Positions 35,876 to 48,778 of a DNA stretch of 64,000 nt are shown in pieces. Both the position numbers and the translations under genes were made by a program. The notes under the pieces are model-generated. The model searched no databases. It saw only the letters and a program-made list of their open reading frames with translations, and was not told the DNA's origin. Numbering within the stretch: the first letter of the stretch is position 1; each line of letters starts with the position of its first letter. Source of the DNA: Utricularia gibba (taxonomy: Eukaryota > Streptophyta > Magnoliopsida > Lamiales > Lentibulariaceae); contig NEEC01000012.1 of assembly GCA_002189035.1 (NCBI GenBank), positions 3,341,669 to 3,405,668 on the forward strand. Reading direction: 5' to 3'.

Positions 35876-38800
35876 CTGAAAACCGTGATGAGTCACGCTG
35901 CGCCGGCATACCGTTTCGAACCCCTTTCCGTGCCGGTCAGCTTCCGTGTTGAAAGCATCTTCGTCCGAGGATGCATCAGAGCTCGAATTATCGCCTTATA
36001 TTAGCCTTCAGATGTGCCACAAATTGGCCACCACGTTCGCGACGATGCGACTCGGAACACGAGAATCGACGCGATTGTGATTTTCAAAACATCTGCGTTT
36101 TATTGTGACGTGAAGTATGGGTTTTCGAGGCGATCTCTGAACAAGCTCTACCCGCAGCCTCATGGTGGCCTCGCACACCGTTCGGTATCTATATCCTGAT
36201 GAGTCACGCTGCGCCGGCATACCGTTTCGAACCCCTTTCCGTGCCGGTCAGCTTCCGTGTTGAAAGCTCTTCGTCCGAGGATGCATCAGAGCTCGAATTA
36301 TCGCCTTATATTAGCCTTCAGATGTGCCACAAATTGGCCACCACGTTCGCGACGACGGAACACGAGAATCGACGCGATTGTGATTTTCGCTTGCAAATCT
36401 GCGTTTTATTGGATGAGTGAAGTATGGGTTTTCGAGGCGATCTCTGAACAAGCTCTGGGTGTGTCCCTACCGCAGCCTCATGGTGGCCTCGCACACCGTT
36501 CGGTATTTCGATATCCTTGATGAGTCACGCTTACCGTTTCGAACCCTTTCCGTGCCGTCAGCTTCCGTGTTGAAAGCATCTTCGTCCGAGGATGCATCAG
36601 AGCTCGAATTATCGCCTTATAGCCTTCAGATGTGCCACAAATTGGCCACCACGTTCGCGACGATGCGACTCGAAATTGGCCGACGTCGACGACGATTGTG
36701 ATCGGAACACGAGAACGATACCGTTTCGAACCCTTTCCGTGCGGTCAGCTTCCGTGTTGAAAGCGTCCGAGGATGCATCAGAGCTCGAATTATCGCCTTA
36801 TATTAGCCTTCAGATGTGCCACAAATTGGCCACCACGTTCGCGACGATGCGACTCGGAACACGAGAATCGACGCGATTGTGATTTTCGCTTGCAAAACAT
36901 CTGCGTTTTATTGGATGACGTGAAGTATGGGTTTTCGAGGCGATCTCTGAACAAGCTCTGGTGTGTTCCTACCCGCAGCCTCATGGTGGCCTCGCACACC
37001 GTTCGGCATCATGCGATGAGTCACGCTGCCCGGCATACCGTTTCGAACCCCTTGTGCCGGTCAGCTTCCGTGTTGAAAGCATCTTCGTCGACATCTCGCG
37101 CCCGGCACAGACCGTTTGCGACTCGCCCGACGCGCGCTTGCAAAACATCTGCGTTTTATTGGATGACGTGAAGTATGGGTTTTCGAGCGATCTCTGAACA
37201 AGCTCTGGGTGTGTCCCTAAGCCTCATGGTGGCCTCGCACACCGTTCGGTATTTCGTATCTGAAATCGATGAGTCACGCTGCGCCGGCATACCGTTTCGA
37301 ACCCTTTCCGTGCCGGTCAGCTTCCGTGTTGAAAGCATCTTCGTCCGAGGATGCATCAGAGCTCGAATTATCGCCTTATATTAGCCTTCAGATGTGCCAC
37401 AAATTGGCCACCACGTTCGCGACGATGCGACTCGGAACACGAGAATCGACGCGATTGTGATTTTCGGCTTGCAAAAGATCTGCGTTTTATTGGATGACGT
37501 GAAGTATGGGTTTTCGAGCGATCTCTGAACAAGCTCTGGGTGTGTCCCTACCCGCAGCCTCATGGTGGCCTCGCACACCGTTCGGCATTTCGATATCTGA
37601 AGTGATGAGTCACGCTGCGCCGGCATACCGTTTCGAACCCCTTTCCGTGCCGGTCAGCTTCCGTGTTGAAAGCATCTTCGTCCGAGGATGCATCAGAGCT
37701 CGAATTATCGCCTTATATTAGCCTTCAGATGTGCCACAAATTGGCCACCACGTTCGCGACGATGCGACTCGGAACACGAGAATCGACGCGATTGTGATTT
37801 TCGCTTGCAAAAATCTGCGTTTTATTGGTGACGTGAAGTATGGGTTTTCGAGGCGATCTCTGAACAAGCTCTGGGTGTGTCCCTACCCGCAGCCTCATGG
37901 TGGCCTCGCACACCGTTCGGTATTTCGGCCATATCCTGAAAACCGTGATGAGTCACGCTGCGCCGGCATACCGTTTCGAACCCTTTCCGTGCCGGTCAGC
38001 TTCCGTGTTGAAAGCATTTCGTCCGAGGATGCATCAGAGCTCGAATTATCGCCTTATATTAGCCTTCAGATGTGCCACAAATTGGCCACCACGTTCGCGA
38101 CGATGCGACTCGGAACACGAGAATCGACGCGATTGTGATTTTCGCCTTGCAAAACATCTGCGTTTTATTGGGTGACGTGAAGTATGGGTTTTCGAGGCGA
38201 TCTCTGAACAAGCTCTGGTGTGTCCCTACCCGCAGCCTCATGGTGGCCTCGCACACCGTTCGGTATTTCGGCGATATCTGAAAACGTGATGAGTCACGCT
38301 GCGCCGGCATACCGTTTCGAACCCTTTCCGTGCCGGTCAGCTTCCGTGTTGAAAGCATCTTCGTCCGAGGATGCATCAGAGCTCGAATTATCGCCTTATA
38401 TTAGCCTTCAGATGTGCCACAAATTGGCCACCACGTTCGCGACGATGCGACGGAACACGAGAATCGACGCGATTGTGATTTTCGCTTGCAAATCTGCGTT
38501 TTATTGATGACGTGAAGTATGGGTTTTCGACGATCTCTGAACAAGCTCTGGTGTGTGTCCCTCGCACACCGTTCGCGGCCTCATGCGCCCGGCATACCGT
38601 TTCGAACCCCTTTCCGTGCCGGTCAGCTTCCGTGTTGAAAGCATCTTCGTCCGAGGATGCATCAGAGCTCGAATTATCGCCTTATATTAGCCTTCAGATG
38701 TGCCACAAATTGGCCACCACGTTCGCGACGATGCGGAACACGAGAATCGACGCGATTGTGATTTTCGTTGCAAAAATCTGCGTTTTATTGGATGACGTGA

Positions 38801-41639
38801 AGTATGGTTTTCTCTCTGAACAAGCTCTGGGTGTGTCCTACCCGCAGCCTCATGGTGGCCTCGCACACCGTTCGGTATTTCGATATCCTTGATGAGTCAC
38901 GCTGCGCCGGCATACCGTTTCGAACCCCTTTCCGTGCCGGTCAGCTTCCGTGTTGAAAGCATCTTCGTCCGAGGATGCATCAGAGCTCGAATTATCGCCT
39001 TATATTAGCCTTCAGATGTGCCACAAATTGGCCACCACGTTCGCGACGATGCGACTCGGAACACGAGAATCGACGCGATTGTGATTTTCGGCTTGCTCTG
39101 GTTTTATTGGTGACGTGAAGTATGGGTTTTCGAGCGATCTCTGAACAAGCTCTGGGTGTGTCCCTACCCGCAGCCTCATGGTGGCCTCGCACACCGTTCG
39201 GTATTCGTATCCTGAAAGTGATGAGTCACGCTGCAGTCGAGTGCTCGAATCTATCAAGCTCTTTATATTAGCCTTCAGATGTGCCACAAATTGCCACGTT
39301 CGCGACGATGCGACTCGGAACACGAGAATCGACGCGATTGTGATTTTCGCCTTGCAAAACATCTGCGTTTTATTGGCGTGAAGTATGGGTTTTCTCTCTG
39401 AACAAGCTCTGGTGTGTCCTACCCGCAGCCTCATGGGGCCTCGCACACCGTTCGGCATCTCGTCGATATCTTGAAGATGAGTCACGCTGCGCCGGCATAC
39501 CGTTTCGAACCCCTTTCCGTGCCGGTCAGCTTCCGTGTTGAAAGCATCTTCGTCCGAGGATGCATCAGAGCTCGAATTATCGCCTTATATTAGCCTTCAG
39601 ATGTGCCACAAATTGGCCACCACGTTCGCGACGATGCGTTTCGGAACACGAGAATCGACGCGATTGTGATTTTCGGCTTGCAAAATCTGCGTTTTATTGG
39701 ATGACGTGAAGTATGGGTTTTCGAGCGATCTCTGAACAAGCTCTGGGTGTGTCCCTACCCGCAGCCTCATGGTGGCCTCGCACACCGTTCGGCGATATCG
39801 AAGTGATGAGTCACGCTGCGCCGGCATACCGTTTCGAACCCCTTTCCGTGCCGGTCAGCTTCCGTGTTGAAAGCATCTTCGTCCGAGGATGCATCAGAGC
39901 TCGAATTATCGCCTTATATTAGCCTTCAGATGTGCCACAAATTGGCCACCACGTTCGCGACGATGCGACTCGGAACACGAGAATCGACGCGATTGTGATT
40001 TTCGCTTGCAAAACATCTGCGTTTTATTGGGTGACGTGAAGTATGGGTTTTCGAGGCGATCTCTGAACAAGCTCTGGTGTGTTCCTACCCGCAGCCTCAT
40101 GGTGGCCTCGCACACCGTTCGGCATTTCGATATCCTGAAGTGATGAGTCACGCTGCGCCCGGCATACCGTTTCGAACCCCTTTCCGTGCCGGTCAGCTTC
40201 CGTGTTGAAAGCATCTTCGTCCGAGGATGCATCAGAGCTCGAATTATCGCCTTATATTAGCCTTCAGATGTGCCACAAATTGGCCACCACGTTCGCGACG
40301 ATCGGAACACGAGAATCGACGCGATTGTGAAAAAGATCAAGCGTCTGGGTGTGTCCCTACCCGCAGCCTCATGGTGGCCTCGCACACCGGTATTTCGGTT
40401 TCGATTCGTCGTCGATATCTTGAACAAGATCAACACCGATGAGTCACGCTGCGCCGGCATACCGTTTCGAACCCTTTCCGTGCCGGTCAGCTTCCGTGTT
40501 GAAAGCATCTTCGTCCGAGGATGCATCAGAGCTCGAATTATCGCCTTATATTAGCCTTCAGATGTGCCACAAATTGGCCACCACGTTCGCGACGATGCGT
40601 TTCGGAACACGAGAATCGACGCGATTGTGATTTTCGCTTGCAAAATCTGCGTTTTATTGGATGACGTGAAGTATGGGTTTTCGAGGCGATCTCTGAACAA
40701 GCTCTGGGTGTGTCCTACCCGCAGCCTCATGGTGGCCTCGCACACCGTTCGGTATTTCGATATCCTGAAAACCGTGATGAGTCACGCTGCGCCGGCATAC
40801 CGTTTCGAACCCCTTTCCGTGCCGGTCAGCTTCCGTGTTGAAAGCATCTTCGTCCGAGGATGCATCAGAGCTCGAATTATCGCCTTATATTAGCCTTCAG
40901 ATGTGCCACAAATTGGCCACCACGTTCGCGACGATGCGACTCGGAACCGTGATTGAGTCACGCGTGCGCTCTGGCCCTACCCGCAGCCTCATGGTGGCCT
41001 CGCACACCGTTCGGTATTCGTCGATATCCCCGTTTCACGTGCCGGTCAGCTTCCGTGTTGAAAGCATCTTCGTCCGAGGATGCATCAGAGCTCGAATTAT
41101 CGCCTTATATTAGCCTTCAGATGTGCCACAAATTGGCCACCACGTTCGCGACGATGCGACTCGGAACACGAGAATCGACGCGATTGTGATTTTCGGCAAA
41201 ACATCTGCGTTTTATTGGATGACGTGAAGTATGGGTTTTCGAGGCGATCTCTGAACAAGCTCTGGTGTGTCCTACCCGCAGCCTCATGGTGGCCTCGCAC
41301 ACCGTTCGGTATTTCGGTATAAAGATGAGTCACGCTGCGCCCGGCATACCGTTTCGAACCCTTTCCGTGCCGGTCAGCTTCCGTGTTGAAAGCATCTTCG
41401 TCCGAGGATGCATCAGAGCTCGAATTATCGCCTTATATTAGCCTTCAGATGTGCCACAAATTGGCCACCACGTTCGCGACGATGCGACTCGGAACACGAG
41501 AATCGACGCGATTGTGATTTTCGCTTGCAAAAATCTGCGTTTTATTGGGTGACGTGAAGTATGGGTTTTCGAGCGATCTCTGAACAGCTCCCTACCCGCA
41601 GCCTCATGGTGGCCTCGCACACCGTTCGGTTTCGGCGAT

Positions 41640-42060
41640 ATCTGAAGATCAAGATCGAGTGCACGGCTCGCGCCCGGCACAAATACCGTTTGCGAAACAC
41701 CCGCGATTTGAACGCGTGTTGAAAGTTCGATCTTCGTCCGCAGGATTCGCATTCCTGAAAGAGCATCGAATTATCGCCTTATATTCAGAGCCGAATTCAG
41801 AGATGTGCCACAAATTGGCCACCACGTTCGCGACGATGCGACTCGGAACACGAGAATCGACGCGATTGTGATTTTCGGCATCTGCGCCTTATAAAGATCT
41901 TGCGTTTGTATCATGGGCCTGCACGTGAAGTATGGGTTTTCGATGCGGTCATCTGGAACAAGCATCTCGGGTGTGTCCCTACACCGCGAGCCTCATGGCG
42001 ATTGGCCTTCGCGACGACCGTTCGGTATTTCGGCGATATCCTGAAAACCGTCGTGATGAG
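41640..42060 (+). repeat. Two adjacent strongly diverged units
   Basis: From 41640 the order of satellite words is kept but many bases are inserted or changed: cggcacaaataccg, tttgaacgcgtgttgaaag, cgtccgcaggattcgc and gccgaattcagag. After an intact core block at about 41805-41840 the next unit is also altered (cttataaagatcttgcg, a catgggcctgcacgtg segment and ctcatggcgattggcc). It returns to normal at about 42055. Enlarged, word-order-preserving copies like these resemble those at 23200-23720. Confidence 0.65.
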
Positions 42061-42729
42061 TCACGCTGCGCCGCATACCGTTTCGAACCCCTTTCCGTGC
42101 CGGTCAGCTTCCGTGTTGAAAGCATCTTCGTCCGAGGATGCATCAGAGCTCGAATTATCGCCTTATAGTAGCCTTCAGATGTGCCACAAATTGGCCACCA
42201 CGTTCGCGACGATGCGACTCGGAACACGAGAATCGACGCGATTGTGATTTTCGGCTTGCAAAACATCTGCGTTTTATTGGGTGATCGAGCTCGAAGCTTA
42301 TGGGTTTGGCCTCGCACGGCGATCTCATGAACATTAGCGTTTCTGGTGTGTCCTACCCGCAGCCTCATGGTGGCCTCGCACACCGTTCGGCATCTCGTCG
42401 ATATCCCCTTTCCGCAAATTCGTGATGAGTCACGCTGCGCCCGGCATACCGTTTCGAACCCCTTTCCGTGCCGGTCAGCTTCCGTGTTGAAAGCATCTTC
42501 GTCCGAGGATGCATCAGAGCTCGAATTATCGCCTTATATTAGCCTTCAGATGTGCCACAAATTGGCCACCACGTTCGCGACGATGCGACTCGGAACACGA
42601 GAATCGACGCGATTGTGATTTTCGCCTTGCAAAATCTGCGTTTTATTGGGTGACGTGAAGTATGGGTTTTCGAGGCGATCTCTGAACAAGCTCTATTGGC
42701 ATGGTACGTGAAGTGATGGCGCTTTTCGA

Positions 42730-45290
42730 ACCCCTTTCCGTGCCGGTCAGCTTCCGTGTTGAAAGCTCTTCGTCCGAGGATGCATCAGAGCTCGAATTAT
42801 CGCCTTATATTAGCCTTCAGATGTGCCACAAATTGGCCACCACGTTCGGACGATGCGACTCGGAACACGAGAATCGACGCGATTGTGATTTTCGCCTTGC
42901 AAAACATCTGCGTTTTATTGGGTGACGTGAAGTATGGGTTTTCGAGGCGATCTCTGAACAAGCTCTGGTGTGTTCCTACCGCAGCCTCATGGTGGCCTCG
43001 CACACCGTTCGGCATTTCGGATATCCTGAAGTCACCGTGATGAGTCACGCTGCGCCCGGCCATGTGCCACACGTTCGCGACGATGCGAACACGAGAATCG
43101 ACGCGATTGTGATTTTCGCTTGCAAAAATCTGCGTTTTATTGGATGACGTGAAGTATGGGTTTTCGAGCGATCTCTGAACAAGCTCTGGGTGTGTCCTAC
43201 CGCAGCCTCATGGTGGCCTCGCACACCGTTCGGTTCGGCGATATCCTGAAATGATGAGTCACGCTGCGCCCGGCATACCGTTTCGAACCCCTTTCCGTGC
43301 CGGTCAGCTTCCGTGTTGAAAGCTCTTCGTCCGAGGATGCATCAGAGCTCGAATTATCGCCTTATATTAGCCTTCAGATGTGCCACAAATTGGCCACCAC
43401 GTTCGCGACGATGCGACTCGGAACACGAATCGACGCGATTGTGATTTTCGCCTTGCATATCTGCGTTTATTGGGTTCGACGTGAAGTATGAGGCTTTTCG
43501 AGTGCGATCTCATCGAACAAGCTCGTAGGTGTGTTCCCTACCGCAGCCTCATGGTGGCCTCGCACACCGTTCGGTATTTCGTCGATATCTGAAATGATGA
43601 GTCACGCTGCGCCCGGCATACCGTTTCGAACCCCTTTCCGTGCCGGTCAGCTTCCGTGTTGAAAGCATCTTCGTCCGAGGATGCATCAGAGCTCGAATTA
43701 TCGCCTTATATTAGCCTTCAGATGTGCCACAAATTGGCCACCACGTTCGCGACGATGCGACTCGGAACACGAGAATCGACGCGATTGTGATTTTCGCCTT
43801 GCAAAACATCTGCGTTTTATTGGGTGACGTGAAGTATGGGTTTTCGAGGCGATCTCTGAACAAGCTCTGGTGTGTCCTACCCGCAGCCTCATGGTGGCCT
43901 CGCACACCGTTCGGTATTCGGCGATATCCTGAAAATGATGAGTCACGCTGCGCCGGCATACCGTTTCGAACCCCTTTCCGTGCCGGTCAGCTTCCGTGTT
44001 GAAAGCATCTTCGTCCGAGGATGCATCAGAGCTCGAATTATCGCCTTATATTAGCCTTCAGATGTGCCACAAATTGGCCACCACGTTCGCGACGATGCGA
44101 CTCGGAACACGAGAATCGACGCGATTGTGATTTTCGGCTTGCAAAACATCTGCGTTTTATTGGATGACGTGAAGTATGGGTTTTCGAGGCGATCTCTGAA
44201 CAAGCTCTGGGTGTGTCCCTACCCGCAGCCTCATGGTGGCCTCGCACACCGTTCGGTATTTCGGTCGATATCCTGAAAACCGTGATGAGTCACGCTGCGC
44301 CCGGCATACCGTTTCGAACCCCTTTCCGTGCCGGTCAGCTTCCGTGTTGAAAGCATCTTCGTCCGAGGATGCATCAGAGCTCGAATTATCGCCTTATATT
44401 AGCCTTCAGATGTGCCACAAATTGGCCACCACGTTCGCGACGATGCGACTCGGAACACGAGAATCGACGCGATTGTGATTTTCGCTTGCAAAATCTGCGT
44501 TTTATTGGATGACGTGAAGTATGGGTTTTCGAGGCGATCTCTGAACAAGCTCTGGGTGTGTCCTACCCGCAGCCTCATGGTGGCCTCGCACACCGTTCGG
44601 TATTTCGATATCCTGAAAAGTGATGAGTCACGCTGCGCCGGCATACCGTTTCGAACCCTTTCCGTGCCGGTCAGCTTCCGTGTTGAAAGCTCTTCGTCCG
44701 AGGATGCATCAGAGCTCGAATTATCGCCTTATATTAGCCTTCAGATGTGCCACAAATTGGCCACCACGTTCGCGACGATGCGACTCGGAACACGAGAATC
44801 GACGCGATTGTGATTTTCGCCTTGCAAAACATCTGCGTTTTATTGGTGACGTGAAGTATGGGTTTTCGAGGCGATCTCTGAACAAGCTCTGGTGTGTTCC
44901 TACCCGCAGCCTCATGGTGGCCTCGCACACCGTTCGGTATTTCGGCGATATCTGAAAATGATGAGTCACGCTGCGCCGGCATACCGTTTCGAACCCCTTT
45001 CCGTGCCGGTCAGCTTCCGTGTTGAAAGCATTTCGTCCGAGGATGCATCAGAGCTCGAATTATCGCCTTATATTAGCCTTCAGATGTGCCACAAATTGGC
45101 CACCACGTTCGCGACGATGAGTTTCGGAACACGAGAATCGACGCGATTGTGATTTTCGCTTGCAAAACATCTGCGTTTTATTGGATGACGTGAAGTATGG
45201 GTTTTCGAGCGATCTCTGAACAAGCTCTGGGTGTGTCCTACCGCAGCCTCATGGTGGCCTCGCACACCGTTCGGTATTCGGCGATATCCT
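42730..45290 (+). repeat. Regular tract right of centre
   Basis: Near-standard units with forms gctcttcg and gcatcttcg. One unit at 43058-43085 has lost about 150 bp: cgcccggcc runs into atgtgccac, skipping the accgtttcg through dyad blocks. A diverged linker occurs at 43455-43535. From 43618 to 45290 the array is clean. Confidence 0.82.
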
Positions 45291-47960
45291 GAAATGAGCT
45301 GCGAGTTACGCCTGCGCCGGCATAGCCGTTTCGAGATGTGCCACAAATTGGCCACCACGTTCGCGACGATGCGACTCGGAACACGAGAATCGACGCGATT
45401 GTGATTTTCGGCTTGCAAAACATCTTCGTCCGAGGGATCACGTGAGCTTTTCGAGGCCTTATATCTGAACGCCTTCAGATGTGCCACAAATTGGCCACCA
45501 CCACGTGTCGCGACGACCCGAGCCACGAGAATCGGCCTACGCAGATTGGCCGTTCGGTATTCGTCGGCAATAACAAAACGTTGATTCACGCTGCGCCACG
45601 GCATACCGTTTCGAACCCCGTTCTCTGAACAAGCTCTGGTGTGTGCTCCCTACCCGCAGCCAAAGCATGCTTCGTCCGAGGTTCGGTCAGAGCTCGAATT
45701 ATCGCCTTATTTAGCCTTCAGATGTGCCACAAATTGGCCACCACGTTCGCGACGATGCGACTCGGAACACGAGAATCGACGCGATTGTGATTTTCGCCTT
45801 GCAAAACATCTGCGTTTTATTGGGTGACGTGAAGTATGGGTTTTCGAGGCGATCTCTGAACAAGCTCTAGGTGTGTTCCTACCCGCAGCCTCATGGTGGC
45901 CTCGCACACCGTTCGGTTTCCGATGCCGATACAGCTTCCGTGTTGAAAGCATCTTCGTCCGAGGATGCATCAGAGCTCGAATTATCGCCTTATCTTAGCC
46001 TTGGCAGACCGTTTCGAACCCCTTTCCGTGCGCGTCACTTGCGACTGTTGAACAGAGAATCGTCCGAGGATGCATCAGAGCTCGAATTATCGCCTTATAT
46101 TAGCCTTCAGATGTGCCACAAATTGGCCACCACGTTCGCGACGATGCGACTCGGAACACGAGAATCGACGCGATTGTGATTTTCGCTTGCAAACATCTGC
46201 GTTTTATTGGATGACGTGAAGTATGGGTTTTCGAGGCGAAGTCTCTATGGGTTTTCGAGGCGATCCTACCGAGCCTCATGCTCTGGCCTCGCCACACCAC
46301 CCGTTCGGTTCATCGGCGATATCCTCGCACGTGACCGCTCGGTATACCGTTCGATATCCTGAAAAGTGCCGGTCAGCTTCCGTGTTGAAAGCTCACGCTC
46401 GCGCCATACGTTTCGAGAGCTCGAATTTCGCCTTGTGCCCAGCTTCCGATGCCACAAATCGTCCGAGGATGTTCGCGAGATGCTCGACTCGATTATCGCC
46501 TTATATTAGCCTTCAGATGTGCCACAAATTGGCCACCACGTTCGACGATGCGACTCGGAACACGAGAATCGACGCGATTGTGATTTTCGCCTTGCAAAAG
46601 ATCTCTGCGTTTTATTGGTGACGTGACGTGAATATGGGTTTTTCGAGCGATCTCTGAACAAGCTCTGGGTGTGTCCTACCGCAGCCTCATGGTGGCCTCG
46701 CACACCGTTCGGTATTCGGCGATATCTGAAACCGTGATGAGTCACGCTGCGCCCAAAAAGATGTTCATCGAACGCCCCGTGCCATACCGTTTCGAACCCG
46801 TTGAAAGCCGTTCGAGCTCTCGAGGATGCATCTTCGTCCGAGGATGCATATTAGAGCTAATATTAGCCTTATATTAGCCTTCAGATGTGCCACAAATTGG
46901 CCACCACGTTCGCGACGATGCGACTCGGAACACGAGAATCGACGCGATTGTGATTTTCGCCTTGCAAAACATCTGATTGGGTGACGTTGGTGACGTATGG
47001 ATGTTTTTCGAGGCGATCTCTGAACAAGCTCTGGGTGTCCCTACCCGCAGCCTCATGGTGGCCTCGCACACCGTTCGGTATTTCGATATATCCTGAAAAC
47101 CGATGTCAGTCTGCGCCCGGCATCGGCCGTTTCGCGCCTTCCTTTCCGTGCCGGTCCGCTTCCGGTCAGCTCTCCGTCCGAGGATGCGGATCCGAGGATG
47201 CATCGAATTAGCCTCGAATATTAGCCTTATATTAGCCTTCAGATGTGCCACAAATTGGCCACCACGTTCGCGACGATGCGACTCGGAACACGAGAATCGA
47301 CGCGATTGTGATTTTCGCCTTGCAAAACATCTGCGTTTTATTGGGATGACGGCCTTGAAGTAACATCTGTTTTATTGGGTGACGTGATCTATGGGTTTTC
47401 AAGGCGATCTCTGAACAAGCCTCTGGTGTGTCACCCGTGGCCTCATGGTGGCCTACGCACACCGGTTCGGTATTTCGGGATATCCTGAAAACCGTGATGA
47501 GTCACGCTGCGCCCGGAACCCCTTTCCTGCCCCTTTCCGTGCCCATTCCGTGAAAGCTTCTTCGTCCGAGGATGCATCAGAGCTCGAATTATCGCCTTAT
47601 CTAGCCTTCAGATGTGCCACAAATTGGCCACCACGTTCGCGACGATGCGACTCGGAACACGAGAATCGACGCGATTGTGATTTTCGCCTTGCAAAACATC
47701 TGCGTGAAAACATCTGGATTGGACGTGACGTGAAGATGGGTTTTTCGAGGCGATCTCTGAACAAGCTCTGGGTGTGTCCCTACCCGCAGCCTCATGGTGG
47801 CCTCGCACACCGTTCGGTATTTCGGATATATCCTGAAAACCGTGATGAGTCACGCTGCGCCGGCATACCGTTTCGAACCCCTTTCCGTGCCGGTCAGCTT
47901 CCGTGTTGAAAGCATCTTCGTCCGAGGATGCATCAGAGAAATTATCGCCTTATCTTATTA
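45290..47960 (+). repeat. Third degraded patch: mosaic of satellite words
   Basis: The region holds intact core blocks with shuffled fragments between them. At 45297-45345 a diverged tail goes directly into the core word. At 45421-45600 the dyad and core pieces are interleaved. At 46222-46264 the word tatgggttttcgaggcga is duplicated 25 bp apart. At 46265-46500 hinge, dyad and core fragments are mixed. At 47340-47400 the ttttattggg and gtgacgtg linker appears twice. Confidence 0.8.
46860..47239 (+). repeat. Two adjacent units sharing an 11-bp duplication
   Basis: The word atattagcctt is doubled at 46860-46881 and again at 47218-47239, 358 bp away, about one unit. Both units also have a duplicated gaggatgc segment just upstream (about 46818-46850 and 47178-47204). 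Two shared rare changes in neighbouring units indicate that one was copied from the other after the changes arose. Confidence 0.75.
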
Positions 47961-48778
47961 GCCTTCAGATGTGCCACAAATTGGCCACCACGTTCGCGAC
48001 GATGCGACTCGGAACACGAGAATCGACGCGATTGTGATTTTCGCTTGCAAAAATCTGCGTTTTATTGGATGACGTGAAGTATGGGTTTTCGAGCGATCTC
48101 TGAACAAGCTCTGGGTGTGTCCCTACCCGCAGCCTCATGGTGGCCTCGCACACCGTTCGGTATTTCGGCCTGAAAACCGTGATCCGCTGAACCGTTTCGA
48201 ACCGTGAGCTGAGTCTTCGTCCGACGCTCGCGCCTTATATTAGCCTTCAGATGTGCACAAATTGGCCACCACGTTCGCGACGATGCGACTCGGAACACGA
48301 GAATCGACGCGATTGTGATTTTCGCTTGCAAAACATCTGCGTTTTATTGGATGACGTGAAGTATGGGTTTTCGAGCGATCTCTGAACAAGCTCTGGTGTG
48401 TCCCTACCCGCAGCCTCATGGTGGCCTCGCACACCGTTCGGTATTTCGATATCCTGAAAACCGTGATGAGTCACGCTGCGCCGGCATACCGTTTCGAACC
48501 CTTTCCGTGCCGGTCAGCTTCCGTGTTGAAAGCATCTTCGTCCGAGGATGCATCAAGCTCGAATTATCGCCTTATTTAGCCTTCAGATGTGCCACAAATT
48601 GGCCACCACGTTCGCGACGATGCGACTCGGAACACGAGAATCGACGCGATTGTGATTTTCGCTTGCAAAACATCTGCGTTTTATTGGGTGACGTGAAGTA
48701 TGGGTTTTCGAGCGATCTCTGAACAAGCTCTGGTGTGTCCTACCCGCAGCCTCATGGTGGCCTCGCACACCGTTCGGT
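47960..48778 (+). repeat. Short regular island
   Basis: Two to three recognisable units separate two degraded patches. The first lacks most of the tail between gtatttcgg and the next core block (48165-48240), where words are shuffled. The rest is standard. Confidence 0.78.

Larger units (their letters stand above)
35720..42730 (+). repeat. Central tract with intermittent disruptions
   Basis: Intact units alternate with short non-consensus or rearranged stretches. Main ones: 35722-35760 and 35839-35875; 36672-36720 (words around gacgtcgacgacg); 37088-37134; 38540-38590; 39225-39260; 40330-40440, where the gaagtatggg block is lost and the hypervariable hinge is expanded; 40945-41040; 41640-41810; 41878-42055; 42283-42345; and 42695-42730. 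Between these the units are normal. The disruptions differ from each other, so they do not look like copies of one inserted element. Confidence 0.78.
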
